The notes under the pieces are model-generated. The model saw nothing but the letters and a program-made list of their open reading frames with translations, was not told the origin of the DNA and ran no database searches. DNA of 64,000 nucleotides, taken from Hormiphora californensis (Eukaryota; Ctenophora; Tentaculata; Cydippida; Pleurobrachiidae). Below, one piece after another: positions 1-10,628 of this stretch. The position numbers were made by a program, and so were the translations under genes. Numbering within the stretch: the stretch's first letter is position 1; the number at the start of each line of letters is the position of its first letter. The stretch lies in NCBI GenBank assembly GCA_020137815.1, contig CM035353.1, positions 3,282,471-3,346,470 of the forward strand. Direction: 5' to 3'.

Positions 1-60
1 CACTAACCCTAACCCTAACATCGAACCCAAATAACGGCCCTAACACTTCTAAATTAGTAT
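1..60. repeat. Short telomere-like repeat at window start
   Basis: The window opens with two or three CCCTAA-type units followed by degenerate CCCTAAC and GCCCTAAC pieces. It is too short to be called a telomere. Similar CCCTAA units recur inside a foldback element near 12.1-12.4 kb, so this is more likely interstitial repeat than a chromosome end. Confidence 0.5.
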
Positions 61-660
61 AGGGGTAGAGCAAACTCTCGTTTCCGGCCTAACGGCCGAA
101 ATCTCGAGTTCGCGGCGAAAGGCGGACTCTATATCTAATTTAGATTTATGTAGATATAGAGTCCACTTTGTTTAGACTTTTTAGATAAAGAGTCCGCCCT
201 GTGTAGACTTTTTAGGTAAAGAGTCCTCCTAGAGTTTAGAATTATTTGGACTCTTTATCTAAATCTAAATTTAGATATAGAGTCCTCTTTAGACTTAGAG
301 TGTAGCACTAGAGTCCGCACACCGGTGCAGAATGGTTGGGAGATTGTAGATGTAATTTCCACTACGCGTATTGCGTAAGTGCAAGTGTTCATGCAAGTGT
401 GCATCGGCTACTTGAACTAGAAGAGAGTTGCGCAAATTCTCAATGAAACATGTTAATTTACATGTTCATCTTATACCGGTCTGAAAGGCCACCGTTCCGT
501 CAGAGAATCAAATAGGGGTATGGCGCCTCCAGACAGGCTTTATACCGGTCTGAAGAGCGAGCAACTTTTTGTTGTAAGATGGTCCGTCTGAATCTGATGA
601 GGTGTTATTACAACACGCGCGATTAATAGCAGCTGGGGTGTTACACGCACTCTTTTAGTA
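61..660. repeat. Non-coding stretch with short inverted and direct repeats
   Basis: Between about 120 and 310 the motif GGACTCT plus TATCTAAA recurs in both orientations around T-rich spacers, giving several small overlapping hairpins. A second motif, TTATACCGGTCTGAA, occurs near 470 and again near 540. No convincing coding exon is visible here. Confidence 0.5.
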
Positions 661-871
661 CCAAGTATGCCTGTCAGCATTGAGTTGCAGCTGAAACTGT
701 GTTCGTGCTCCCCAAAGTATGCGAACAATTCAATGCGCCAGCCCAACAATGAGCTCTGGCAGAGTATTCAGTATAATAATAATAATAATAATAACTATGT
801 TTATATTCCGCCCATATCCGACAGGGACAGAGCAGCGAAACTGCTGCTGTCACTGAAGGATGATCTGAACG
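659..871 (+). CDS. Candidate upstream (pre-LIM) exon of the LIM gene
   Basis: An open frame follows a possible acceptor (TTTTAG ending at 658). It contains a run of seven asparagines encoded by an AAT microsatellite (about 774-795) and then a charged stretch ending in LKDDLNG. If the exon ends at 871 in phase 1, with GTTAAT as donor, it joins in frame to the first LIM exon at 5674 and gives LNG-VCATC. Pre-LIM regions of Ajuba/zyxin proteins are low complexity, so this fits. The donor is weak, the intron would contain the whole LINE, and the exon has no recognisable domain. It may be a chance ORF. Confidence 0.33.
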
Positions 872-1181
872 GTTAATATACTGGTAAGACCTCGCCAACT
901 TATCCCTAATAGAACAAAAAATAATAAAGAAAAATTACACCGGCTCACATTACTATCGGCTCACATAACTATCGGTGACTGATTACATAACAGACTGAGT
1001 TAGAGTCCTGGAACTCTAAAAATTGATATAAAAGTCCGTATATTGGAAACACAGAAAAACACTCGTGCTATGAAAAACCCCAATTTATGCTTCACACTTC
1101 TGCTCGCCACGAGCTTAAATACAGAAAAATAATAAAAAACGGGTGCCAGCTAGAGCACATACCTCAGCAAGAAGGAGAGTG

Positions 1182-4157
1182 TTAAGAGGACAGTCCAGTC
1201 TCGCCAAAAGCCTCAGTGAAAAGACTAGTCTTGAGCTTCGACTTGAAAGATTCCACAGACTCAACAGCTCTCAGATCAAGGGGAAGCCTATTCCAGACTT
1301 CAGGCAGGTAAACCGACGGACGTCTTCTTCTCAACTTGGAAGTCGCATTGACACTTGATAGCTTAGGGTACTTCAGCTTGAGGCCATCAGGCCAAGCATT
1401 TCCTCTAGTAGCCCGGATCACATGAAGTCCATCATCAACAGGGACCTGATCTTGCAGGTAGTCAGGGGCCAATCCATGTACAATCTTGTACGCCATAAGG
1501 CATGCTTTGAACGTGACACGTTGTTCCACAGGAAGAACATGCAATTCTTTCAAGTATGGCATGTAGGTGTCTTGGTGACCGTGTAGGCCATAAACAAATC
1601 TGACACACGAGTTCAAGACTCTCTGAAGGCTGTTGAGAAGCTTCTTAGGTAAGCCATGGTAAAGGATATTACAATAATCCAGTCTTGAAATGATGAGCTG
1701 CTTAACAAGGAGTATCTTCGTCGATCTATCTAGACACCGGTTTACCTGCCATAGATTCTTCAACAACAAACCACATTGCCTCTTAACACTGTTGATTTGC
1801 CTCTCCATAGAGAGGTTGCTATCAAGGAACACTCCTAGTGTTTTCCCTGTACTCCCCGTAAAGTCCACTGGGCTTATCTCCACTCCACCAAAGTCCACAG
1901 TGGGCTGATAGACCATCTTATCCAGGGCGCTGTTTTTGCCTAACAGCAGGAATTCAGTCTTTGCCTCATTGCACTTTAGCCAGTGCTCACTCATCCACTC
2001 TTTCACACTTAACAAGCATTCCTCAGTCCTCTTCTTTGCCAGTTTCCAGTTTTCCTCATCAGTTGGGACAAAGCTGATGTACAATTGCGAGTCATCAGCA
2101 TACAGTTTAATCCTTAAGCCATACGGTTTGACCAAATCTTGCAATTCCTCCACATACAGTAAAAACAACACAGGTCCAAGCAGTGAACCTTGCGGAACTC
2201 CACAAATCAGAGAGACAATCCTCGAAAGTTCCCCTTCCACGTTTACCCGATAAGTCCTCATTTGTAGATAGTTGGCGAACCAATCCAAGACAGAACCCTT
2301 CACTCCAAACCGTTCTTCAAGAACTTCTAGCAGCTTTCCATGGTCCACTGTGTCAAAAGCGGCGCTCATATCTAATAGAAAGAGGCCTGCGACCTTTCCT
2401 TCATCCATATCCCGAAGGAGATCATCAAACATACCCATCAGTAGGGTTTCACAGCTATGATTCACCCTGTAACCTGATTGATGCTTATTTAGTAACTCGT
2501 TCTCATTAAGATACGAGTTGAGCTGCTCTAGAACTATCTTTTCAAGAAGCTTGGAGACAAAAGATAGGTTGGAGACTGGCCGATAATTGGTCAAAGTGTC
2601 CTTATCGCCATAAGGGTTCTTAATCGTTGGAAACACCAAAGCTTGCTGGAGAATTTCAGGAACACTGGAACATCCAAGAGATAGGTTAATAAACCTGCAC
2701 AAGACTGGAGCTAGCTCATGCATACACCCCTTCACTAACCAAGTCGGTATAGGGTCAAGATCACATGTCTTGTCTGGCATGTCTTTGATTATCCTCTTTA
2801 GTTTCTCTGGGGAAACTTCCTCAAATTCCTCAAAACAACAGACGGGTGTCTGATGAATAGGGTTCCTCTTAGTCCTCAGATTCTTCTCTCCAATAACAGT
2901 AGACCGAATCTTATCAACTTTTCCAACAAAGAAGTCAGCAAAGTCATCCGCTAACCTCCGCTTATCTGTGGTTTCAGGCATAAAGGTCTCAGTATTACCA
3001 AGTAGACGGTTCAATTTCCTTTGAAGTGCTTTGGGGTCATCTCTGGACTCCTCCAAGTCTTCCTTGACGTAGTTTGTCCTCGCTTCCTTGTCAACACGCC
3101 CAAACTGCCTCTTGAGTTCATTGAACTGCTTCTTCGTGACGCTGGTTTTATTGTTCTCCCAGGCTCGCTCAGCATTCCGCCGCTGACGAAGAACTTGACG
3201 CACCTCTGGATTATCTCTCCATGGCCTCAGCTTAGCTCCTCTCTTCTTTCTCCTCTTCAACGGGACAGTCCTATCCACAAGTTCCTCAAGTTTCCTCATA
3301 TAAATACACAAAACCTCCTCAGCTGATCCAGATTCCATCGCTTCACTCCAATCCACACTCCTAAAAGCACATCGAAGTATTTCTATATCAACAGCCTTGA
3401 AATCTCTGTACATGTCCACTTTTTCACGAGTCTTGTATTCACTTGCTACAGTTTCAATACACAGCTCCGCCAATACAAGAAAATGATCAGAGGTCGTTCC
3501 GTCAGGAAATACTTCAACTGATTGAACCTTAGAATATCTGTCTTTTTGGCAGAGAAGCAGATCCAAAGTACCACCACGAACATGAGTAGGTTGTAGTGGG
3601 ACCCGCTGATCAAATCCAAGAGAGTCGAGTAGTCCAAGCAACTTCTTCGCATAGAAGTTCTGAGTATCTTGAACCTGGAAGTTAAAGTCCCCCATCAGGA
3701 TAGGGTTCCCCGTTTTGCAGACCAACTCTGACAAATAATCGGTAAACTCATCCAGGAACTGGGCTTCCGTAAACCGTGCCTTGCCAGTATACGGAGGTCT
3801 ATAGATATTGCATAGCCTCGTCACATCTTTTCCTCCTCCAATAAGGGCTTCCTGGACTTGAAACGATTTAAACTTGGCTTTTACCGGAGTGTATTTCAAC
3901 TTGACACCATCCCTGTACAAGATTCCAATTCCACCTCCTGAACGTTCCGCTCTAGGCGAGGAGAAGATATTCCAACCATAGTCTCTGATCTCCTGAAGTT
4001 TAGCTGTGTCACTCTGTTTCAGATAAGTCTCCTGTACCAAGCAGATGTCACATCCTTTTTCCTCCAAGTGTGTAATTACACCTGACGTCTTATTCATAAC
4101 TGAGTGGACGTTTAGTGTGCCAATCCTCCAAGACGTTTTCCTCTCAGATCCTCCCAT
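1182..4157 (-). CDS. LINE ORF2: endonuclease-reverse transcriptase
   Basis: A 991-residue polyprotein for target-primed reverse transcription. Residues about 10-230 are an APE-type exonuclease-endonuclease-phosphatase domain, with TLNVHS near 13, VQETY near 41, GDFN near 155 and SDHFLV near 220. The reverse transcriptase follows: YRPVSNLSF, then FLLDMSAAFDTVDH near 590, GVPQGSLLGP near 650 and the catalytic YADDSQ near 685. The thumb and C-terminal region includes NSCVRFVYG and RRRRPSVYLPEVWNRLP, a motif typical of CR1/L2/RTE-like C-termini. There is no RNase H or zinc-knuckle tail. The start codon at 4157 overlaps the ORF1 end by 46 nt, in another frame. All key catalytic motifs are present and no stop interrupts the frame. 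Exact clade (CR1, L2 or Rex1) is uncertain. Confidence 0.93.
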   Translation of the reverse strand: MGGSERKTSWRIGTLNVHSVMNKTSGVITHLEEKGCDICLVQETYLKQSDTAKLQEIRDYGWNIFSSPRAERSGGGIGILYRDGVKLKYTPVKAKFKSFQVQEALIGGGKDVTRLCNIYRPPYTGKARFTEAQFLDEFTDYLSELVCKTGNPILMGDFNFQVQDTQNFYAKKLLGLLDSLGFDQRVPLQPTHVRGGTLDLLLCQKDRYSKVQSVEVFPDGTTSDHFLVLAELCIETVASEYKTREKVDMYRDFKAVDIEILRCAFRSVDWSEAMESGSAEEVLCIYMRKLEELVDRTVPLKRRKKRGAKLRPWRDNPEVRQVLRQRRNAERAWENNKTSVTKKQFNELKRQFGRVDKEARTNYVKEDLEESRDDPKALQRKLNRLLGNTETFMPETTDKRRLADDFADFFVGKVDKIRSTVIGEKNLRTKRNPIHQTPVCCFEEFEEVSPEKLKRIIKDMPDKTCDLDPIPTWLVKGCMHELAPVLCRFINLSLGCSSVPEILQQALVFPTIKNPYGDKDTLTNYRPVSNLSFVSKLLEKIVLEQLNSYLNENELLNKHQSGYRVNHSCETLLMGMFDDLLRDMDEGKVAGLFLLDMSAAFDTVDHGKLLEVLEERFGVKGSVLDWFANYLQMRTYRVNVEGELSRIVSLICGVPQGSLLGPVLFLLYVEELQDLVKPYGLRIKLYADDSQLYISFVPTDEENWKLAKKRTEECLLSVKEWMSEHWLKCNEAKTEFLLLGKNSALDKMVYQPTVDFGGVEISPVDFTGSTGKTLGVFLDSNLSMERQINSVKRQCGLLLKNLWQVNRCLDRSTKILLVKQLIISRLDYCNILYHGLPKKLLNSLQRVLNSCVRFVYGLHGHQDTYMPYLKELHVLPVEQRVTFKACLMAYKIVHGLAPDYLQDQVPVDDGLHVIRATRGNAWPDGLKLKYPKLSSVNATSKLRRRRPSVYLPEVWNRLPLDLRAVESVESFKSKLKTSLFTEAFGETGLSS

Positions 4158-5401
4158 GCCCTCGTCAGGTACACGTTTTTTTCCTGCTTCGTTACTCCAC
4201 TGGTACTCTCCATGAGTCTTCCTTTAGCATTTACATAGAATGGACACATACTGCTGGAGGCTGGGTGACTTTGAGCATGGCGCTTGTCCTCTCTGCTTCC
4301 TCCATGATCACAGTTGACACATTTCATCCTGCTAACTACATTTTCCTTCTTGGCATGGCAACTCCTAGTGTCATGATCTCCCGTACAGAAGGCACAAACC
4401 GGAGATTTATCCTTGTTTGGGCAGTAGATGGATCCTGCTACATGGCCAAAGCGCTGGCAGTGAAAACACTGCGTGACATAAAACCTGTTCCTCACTGAAT
4501 GCTGTCGAAGTTTCAAGAATAGCTTGTCCTTCCTTTCCGATATCGCCTTCCTCACTTCTGGAGAGACCTGGAACACTGCATATCTTCCTGTTCTGTTTAC
4601 ATGGACCACCTTCACCAGGTGACCCTCCCCAACTAGTCTCTTCACAGACTCATTCTTATCACTGACAATCTCTGACAGAAGGCGATCTTTTTCCAGTAGG
4701 TCCTGGTCAAGATCATTGATCATGATGCGAGGATCTCTTTTCTTCTCCTTCTCCACTACGGGAGAAACATCAAGGAACGGTGAAAGAACTTCTTTCGCCT
4801 GTTCCAACTGTTCATCGGTCTCAAACATAAGATTTGTCCTCCTCTTGGTGACTGAAAGATCTAGGACTGGAATCTTATTCAATGCTTTCTCCACCTTTGT
4901 CTTCACGACAGTAGTCCACTTCTTCTCACACATAGGTCCTTCCTCACCTTTATCCTTGATAGTCAGATACCTCTTAATTGGAGTCACAGGGGTCACAGTT
5001 TCCTGTGCCGAGCCAGTGCGATTCACAGCATGAATTGCCAATTGGTCACTGCTAGGAGCTAAGATCTTGCTAACCTTGGGGGCAACCAGATCCGGTAGTG
5101 TGCTCAGAAGATCCTCTTTCAGCTTATCCAGTGTATCTCTCAAGTCGTCAGCAGTGAATGATGTCACAGATTCAGATGAGTGGGTAGAGATGCGTCGTGT
5201 TTCTGGTAACAATCCATATAGTTCCTTGACCATCGTCCATAAAACCGCTTTGGAGGCTCCACTTGGAGGCTCCACTGCATCATCCTTAATGCTCTGCAAA
5301 ATACTGGCACCCTTACATCTATCAGAGTAGCTCGTGGCGAGCAACTTACCCTCCATATCGTTCCTGCACATAATAACATCATGGGTAGCCACACCCGACA
5401 T
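4112..5401 (-). CDS. LINE ORF1: nucleic-acid-binding protein with zinc knuckles
   Basis: A 429-residue protein upstream of ORF2 in the same element, presumably the RNA-binding partner that forms the retrotransposon ribonucleoprotein. The N-terminal half is charged and low in recognisable motifs. From residue about 300 there are cysteine-histidine clusters: CFHCQRFGHVAGSIYC, then CAFCTGDHDTRSCH, then a third cluster beginning CVNCDHGG and ending SMCPFY. This gag-like knuckle series is the hallmark of ORF1 in Jockey/I/CR1-type LINEs. It overlaps ORF2 by 46 nt, so ORF2 may be translated by reinitiation or frameshifting. Confidence 0.88.
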   Translation of the reverse strand: MSGVATHDVIMCRNDMEGKLLATSYSDRCKGASILQSIKDDAVEPPSGASKAVLWTMVKELYGLLPETRRISTHSSESVTSFTADDLRDTLDKLKEDLLSTLPDLVAPKVSKILAPSSDQLAIHAVNRTGSAQETVTPVTPIKRYLTIKDKGEEGPMCEKKWTTVVKTKVEKALNKIPVLDLSVTKRRTNLMFETDEQLEQAKEVLSPFLDVSPVVEKEKKRDPRIMINDLDQDLLEKDRLLSEIVSDKNESVKRLVGEGHLVKVVHVNRTGRYAVFQVSPEVRKAISERKDKLFLKLRQHSVRNRFYVTQCFHCQRFGHVAGSIYCPNKDKSPVCAFCTGDHDTRSCHAKKENVVSRMKCVNCDHGGSREDKRHAQSHPASSSMCPFYVNAKGRLMESTSGVTKQEKNVYLTRAWEDLRGKRLGGLAH

Positions 5402-5673
5402 CCTGTCCTGTAAATAGAGGCGCGAGGAACCGTTCCTTGCAAGTCTTGGCGTCCTTGGTATAACCCAACGAGGTCCTCTGAGATCTGTTTACTTAGAAAA
5501 ACCAGACACGTCTTCTCTTGTCTTTTCTTTAAGGAGAGGGATAAACAGAAGTCTCAGAAGGATTAGCGAGGGGCAGCAAAACGGATCCTCAAATTAATTT
5601 GTTTAAAGTAGTGTTGAAAAGTTTGAAACACCATGTGTATTAAGTATTCTAACACCCCTTTGCCCTGTTACAG

Positions 5674-8021
5674 GTGTGTGTGCGACCTGCAAAGAGAACA
5701 TCATTGGACACGAGAACGGATGCAAAGCTCTTGGATCACTTTACCATGTGACGTGTTTCGTCTGTACCAAGTGTAGTAAGTTATATATCACGTGACAAAA
5801 TGCTATCTAGAGTATATGTGAATCATTGTACTTTTCTTCTCGATTTTTTCCCTGCCCGGGTGATTGCCGAAGGCAATCACCCGGGATGATGTTTTTAGCA
5901 CGCACGTGCTAAAAAGATCATTCAGGGTTTAGAAATCAGCAGATCGTGGAGTTAACTAAAATGTCCGTCCGTCCGTCCGTCCACCGTTACCGGCGCTGCG
6001 CACATAACAACGCTCTTTGAATGAGTCAGTCGTTCGCAAAGTTATCCCACAACGGACCACGGTGGCGCGCGCTCAAAATTTGCTGCATGCACACTGTCAA
6101 TGCAGCGCTGTTGGTCTCACACCTCGCGCGTTACAGCATGGCGCCGCTACTAGCGCTCGAATGGATTTAACTTCTTTAAGTTAATCTGATCGAAACTAAA
6201 AGCTCGTTAGTGTGGTGACTGACGGAACGTGAGAAGTTCCCATGCACATGTCACATAACATTGTAATTAGGCGTTGGCGACGACGATCAGATCACATTGC
6301 ACGGTATCATCTAGTGTGGGCGGCGCCCACACTAGATCTCATCGCTTATCAGTGAATGTGATCGGTTTGAGTATTCGTTGGCAGGGAAACACAGCATTAT
6401 GAAACATAATGCAATAATAATTCTTGTTATAATTCCAAACGTGTTTATTATTTTATTAACTGCTGAAAGTTAATTAATTATCCAGGCATGTAATTCCAAA
6501 CTATTTCAGAGGATACCCTGGTCAAGAAGCCCTTCTACCACACGGACGGTCTTGTGTACTGTGAGGAATGCTATCTGGACACACTTGAGAAGTGTGACGC
6601 CTGTGGATTACACATCAAGGAACGGGTACGCGTTTATTAAACCCTTTAATTAGACCCTTTTATAAGTTAATTAGACCCTTTAATTATACCCTTTTATTAG
6701 ACCCTTTTATACTGGGGTTTCGCTTTATGAATCGCTCTTCCCACTCACATCACATCACATCGTTCTAGTGCTGCTTGTAGTCGTATTACCGTAATGGAAA
6801 TACAGTAATGAGACACGCACGTTGCATAACGTGCGGCAAAAAGTGCACGTACTAGCGCCCTGATTGGCCACGGTTGCGTGTCGTCTTACTGTATCTCCGT
6901 TTTCTATTACCGTTTTCCCACTACAAGCGACCGTGTTATGTAGAATTTTTTTTTCAACACCGGCATAATCTGTATTTATATAGTTCATGGTTTTAACAAA
7001 TTGTCCCCTGCAGATACTACGAGCGGTTGACAAGCAGTACCATCCCGAGTGTTTCAAATGTACAGACTGCTCCACCTGCTTGGACGGAGTACCCTTCACA
7101 GTCGATACCAACTCAAACGTCCTCTGTGTGACATGCTATAACAAGTTAGTTAAATCCAGTTAGTTAAATCCAGAATCAATAACAAGTTAGTTAACCGTAT
7201 TATCTTTCCTGAAATCTCCGAGTCGTCTACAATCAGTGTTACTACTGCAGTCCTAAATAAACACTATTTCATTGTATCAGAACTATCTGATTCAAAAACA
7301 GCCGTCTGGTCAACTTATTGATTCAGAATTATTATCCATACTTTGGTTATACGCGATGTAATTTCATTACCAACTCCATACTTGGTATTTTCCACCGTAT
7401 TTTGATCTTGGAGTTGTATTTAAATTTGTTTGAGTGTGTCTGTATGATTGTGCCCCCCCCCCCACTGTTGCCTTGCTCGACCCTGTTAGAACTTGTTATG
7501 TTCTAACCCTCCCTTTACGGGTGCGGGGCGCCCGAAACACAGTCTAGCCAGGCAAGTTAGAACATACCAACCCCCCTGCAGGAAGTTCGCATACCAGTGT
7601 GCTGCGTGCAGTAAGTTGATCATCTCTGAGGATGGCGCCGAGACATACAGGATCATAGCCATGGACAAAGACTTTCATGTTTCATGCTACAAATGCATGG
7701 TGAGTGACGAGTCACTCCCTGACAACCCCCATGTTGCCATAACAACCACCATGTTCCCATAACAACCCCATTTTGCCATAGCAACCATGCCACACTGTTC
7801 CCATGACAACCCCATGTTGCCATAACAACCCCAATGTTCCCATAACAAGCCTATAACAACCCCCATGTTCCCATAACAACCCCAATGTTGCCATAACAAC
7901 CCCATCTTCTCTGTAGGTGTGTGATACAAAGTTCAGTAACGAGGAGGGAGCGGGATGTTACCCCTTCGAGGAGAAGCTTCTCTGTCATGCACACTTTAAG
8001 GAACTCTCAGCCGCTCAGTGA
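5674..8021 (+). CDS. Zyxin/Ajuba-family LIM-domain protein (three LIM domains, C-terminal part)
   Basis: Five exons with matching phases: 5674-5775, 6510-6625, 7014-7144, 7582-7699 and 7917-8021 (stop TGA 8019-8021). They encode three consecutive zinc-binding LIM domains. LIM1 starts [11 protein letters not shown] and continues with [14 protein letters not shown]2 contains [16 protein letters not shown] and [12 protein letters not shown]3 contains [26 protein letters not shown] and [15 protein letters not shown]. The LDGVPFTVD and ILRA signatures and the short tail after LIM3 are characteristic of the zyxin, LPP, TRIP6, Ajuba, LIMD1 and WTIP group. These are adaptors at adhesions and junctions that also act in Hippo signalling. 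The pre-LIM region lies upstream, perhaps including the exon at 659-871. I cannot decide between the zyxin and Ajuba branches. The C-terminal GxGCYP followed by LCxxxH slightly favours Ajuba/LIMD1. Confidence 0.9.
5776..6509. repeat. LIM gene intron with several perfect micro-hairpins
   Basis: The intron holds short perfect hairpins: CCCGGGTGATTGCC paired with GGCAATCACCCGGG (about 5856-5884), TTTTTAGCACG paired with CGTGCTAAAAA (about 5893-5915), and TAGTGTGGGCG paired with CGCCCACACTA (about 6311-6334). There is also a GTCC tandem tract near 5963-5983. None is coding. Confidence 0.55.
7728..7906. repeat. Minisatellite in LIM gene intron 4
   Basis: Imperfect tandem copies of a unit like CCATGTTCCCATAACAACCC fill almost the whole last intron (7700-7916) and stop just before the acceptor at 7917. 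They create minus-strand pseudo-ORFs rich in GLLWEHWG that are not real genes. Confidence 0.8.
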
Positions 8022-8128
8022 ACAACTAAACAGGACTCTGGATCAAAATAAGCAAATTACACCGAACTCATAATAATAGTCATATCTACTAGTGGAATAG
8101 TGAAATATAGATCACGAGATGCATTAGG

Positions 8129-8417
8129 GGAAACTCTAACTGAATGGCATCCCATTAATGGGATCCCATCAACAGTAAAACTCTAACTGATAATGGACCA
8201 CAGTGATGGTTCTTTCTCTGTATTCTCTCTGTGTGCGCGCCCGTGCCCGGGCATGCCCTATAGTTCTTTCTCTGTATTCTCTCTGTATGCAGTACATAGA
8301 TGTACTGCCTACAGAGAGAATACAGAGAAAGAACCATCACTGTGGTCCATTATCAGTTAGAGTTTTACTGTTGATGGGATGCCATTAATGGGATGCCATT
8401 CAGTTAGAGTTTCCCCT
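8129..8417. mobile_element. Foldback (hairpin) element, ~290 bp
   Basis: Left and right arms of about 105 bp are near-perfect inverted copies. The left arm begins AGGGGAAACTCTAACTGAAT near 8129 and the right arm ends ATTCAGTTAGAGTTTCCCCT near 8417. The loop carries a further small inverted pair of the TTCTTTCTCTGTATTCTCTC motif around TACATAGATGTA. No clear target duplication is visible. This is a non-autonomous MITE-like structure 3' of the LIM gene. Confidence 0.8.
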
Positions 8418-8921
8418 GATATACGCAGAGAGATTTCAGCGAAGAAAATGACTTGATGCTAATGAACATATATGAACTTTTTATTTGAAAATGAAGGAAT
8501 TACGAAATAATAATTTAACTCATGGTGATGTTTTGTTCAACAGTCCCACCTGCAAAACATGGGAGAGAAAGAAAAGATGTATAAAAAGTTGTTCAAGTGT
8601 GGGTTGTAACTTGTATATTTTACTGTTTTCAAACTTTGTAAAATCAGCTTGTTTACACCTTGTTCAACAAGGCGTGAATGGTTTTCCCGGTATTGTTTGC
8701 CAACAAGTTGTTGCCATTGGCATTGGCAATGCCAACCAGTCGAGCATTGGCCTGACCCTGTTTTCATTTCTTTCCTAAAGTGCGAGAACAGCGATCAGAC
8801 ATTGACCTGACGGCTGGCATTTACCAACCAATTCGAGAGAAACCATCCTCGCCTCTACATATGCCTGCCGGCCGTTGACGCTTTTCGGCGCACTTGCTGT
8901 TCAGGACATGTACAGCACATT
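8418..8921. other. Intergenic, no gene seen
   Basis: About 500 bp between two foldback elements. Open frames on both strands here are short and match no family I recognise. A small GCCATTGGCATTGGCAATGC repeat lies near 8713. Confidence 0.4.
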
Positions 8922-10364
8922 GGCAATTTCTCATTTGCGGCATACGGCGTCTAGACGGCGTCGCAACGCCGTCTAGACGGCGTCTAGACGGTATACCGTC
9001 TGGACGGGTTCCGGTGAAATCAGCTAAAAACGGTACCGAAATTGCTTGAGACGGGTTATAGACGGTATCAGACGGTCTCTAGACGGGTTATAGACGGTAT
9101 CAGACGGTGTTGCGACGGTATCAGACGGTCTCTAGACGGTGTCTAGACGGTACCGTCCCGGCGTCTGGACGGTGTCTGGACGGTGTCTAGACGGTATCCG
9201 TCCGAAATTGAGACGGCACGTCTGAAAATTGTATCAGACGTTGAGACGGACTTTTAGAACTCCGTCTGTATTTCAGACGGAGTTTTAAAAGTACGTCTCA
9301 ATGCAGTCTAAAGGAAAATCGATGAAAGTACCGTCTAGACAGTAGACAACGTCTCAACTGAAACCGGTCAACATACCGTCTAAACAACGTCTAGACAACG
9401 TCTAAACAGAATCTCGCGATTCAGTTTCAAATACCGTCTAGACAACTTCTCCAGCAATTTCGATAAGAATACCGTCTAAACAACGTCTAGACAACGTCTC
9501 AAATAATGATGTCTAGACTCGACCGTTTTCGAAGACCATTCTGGATTACCCATGCCAGTTGGAATTAGTGGTAGATGTGTGGTAGGCAGTCTAAAGAATT
9601 AAACTTCGCGCCTTACATTCATGAGACGACAATGGCGGGTTGCTGTTTCTTCTTACATTCAGCCAAACTGTTTTGGTATCTCCACATTCACTCTTACATC
9701 CAGCTATCGCGTTGTAATACAACTGTGAGATAAGCTGTTTATGGCTGATACTATGAGACGTTGTTTAGACGGTATCTGTATCGGATTCGCTTAAGACGTT
9801 GTCTAGACGTTGTTTAGACGGTATTCGTATCGAAATTGCTAGAGAAGTTGTCTAGACGGTATTTGAAACTGAATCGCGAGATTCTGTTTAGACGTTGTCT
9901 AGACGTTGTTTAGACGGTATTTTGACCGGTTTCAGTTGAGACGTTGTCTAGACGGTACTTTCATCGATTTTCCTTTAGACTGCGTTGAGACGTACTTTTA
10001 AAACTCCGTCTGAAATACAGACGGAGTTCTAAAAGTCCGTCTCAACGTCTGGTACAATTTTCAGACGTGCCGTCTCAATTTCGGACGGATACCGTCTAGA
10101 CACCGTCCAGACGCCGTCCAGACGCCGGGACGGTACCGTCTAGACACCGTCTAGAGACCGTCTGATACCGTCGCAACACCGTCTGATACCGTCTATAACC
10201 CGTCTAGAGACCGTCTGATACCGTCTATAACCCGTCTCAAGCACTTTCGGTACCGTTTTTAGCTGATTTCACCGGAACCCGTCCAGACGGTATACCGTCT
10301 AGACGCCGTCTAGACGGCGTTGCGACGCCGTCTAGACGCCGTATGCCGCAAATGAGAAATTGCC
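8922..10364. mobile_element. 1.44-kb foldback element with 9-bp target duplication (Mutator-like)
   Basis: The outermost arms are GGCAATTTCTCATTTGCGG on the left (from 8922) and its inverse CCGCAAATGAGAAATTGCC on the right (to 10364). Nearly the whole element folds back on itself, with arms of about 600 bp and a ~200-bp centre around 9530-9750. The arms are built from imperfect repeats of GTCTAGACGGT. The element is flanked on both sides by the identical 9-mer CAGCACATT (8913-8921 and 10365-10373). A 9-bp duplication with very long inverted repeats is the signature of Mutator-like (MULE) transposons. No transposase is present, so this is a non-autonomous copy. Confidence 0.88.
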
Positions 10365-10494
10365 CAGCACATTTGCATTGTACACGCTAGTGCCTGATCT
10401 TTGCCTTGGTAGCAGTTAGACTTAAGGTTCGGGGTTGTGCCCCCACACCCCCCTTTGGCCCCGGGGCACTCGCCAGTGCTATGATGACTGTCAT

Positions 10495-10628
10495 CAATTA
10501 TAAAGTGCGTTTCAAACGACTTGACCTGAGATTCCTGGAAATTCAGGATTTCCCCTTTGTAAATACACGCGCAATGCGCCGAATTCCAAGAATTACGGGT
10601 CAAGTCGCTTGAAACGGACTTTAATTGG
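10495..10628. mobile_element. Small foldback element
   Basis: Inverted arms TAAAGTGCGTTTCAAACGAC (from about 10499) and GTCGCTTGAAACGGACTTTA (to about 10624) enclose a ~75-bp middle with its own small hairpin (AATTCCTGG-type). The ends resemble those of the chained elements at 10753-11732. Confidence 0.6.

Larger units (their letters stand above)
1130..5590 (-). mobile_element. Non-LTR retrotransposon (LINE), CR1/L2/Jockey-like, nearly intact
   Basis: The element carries two overlapping ORFs on the minus strand. ORF1 has zinc knuckles and ORF2 has an endonuclease and reverse transcriptase. The 5' side is near 5590 (about 190 nt of leader before ORF1) and the 3' side lies past the ORF2 stop. 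The 3' limit may extend into 900-1140, where A/T-rich sequence without genes follows. I could not identify a target-site duplication. Both ORFs are open throughout, which implies a young and possibly active copy. It lies antisense upstream of the LIM exons. A decayed relative is at 58.55-60.47 kb. Confidence 0.85.

Noticed and set aside
1-60. True chromosome-end telomere
   Set aside because: Only two or three CCCTAA units, followed directly by unrelated sequence; similar units are inside a mobile element at 12.1-12.4 kb.
1143-5442. Plus-strand and out-of-frame ORFs inside the LINE
   Set aside because: Shadows of ORF1 and ORF2.
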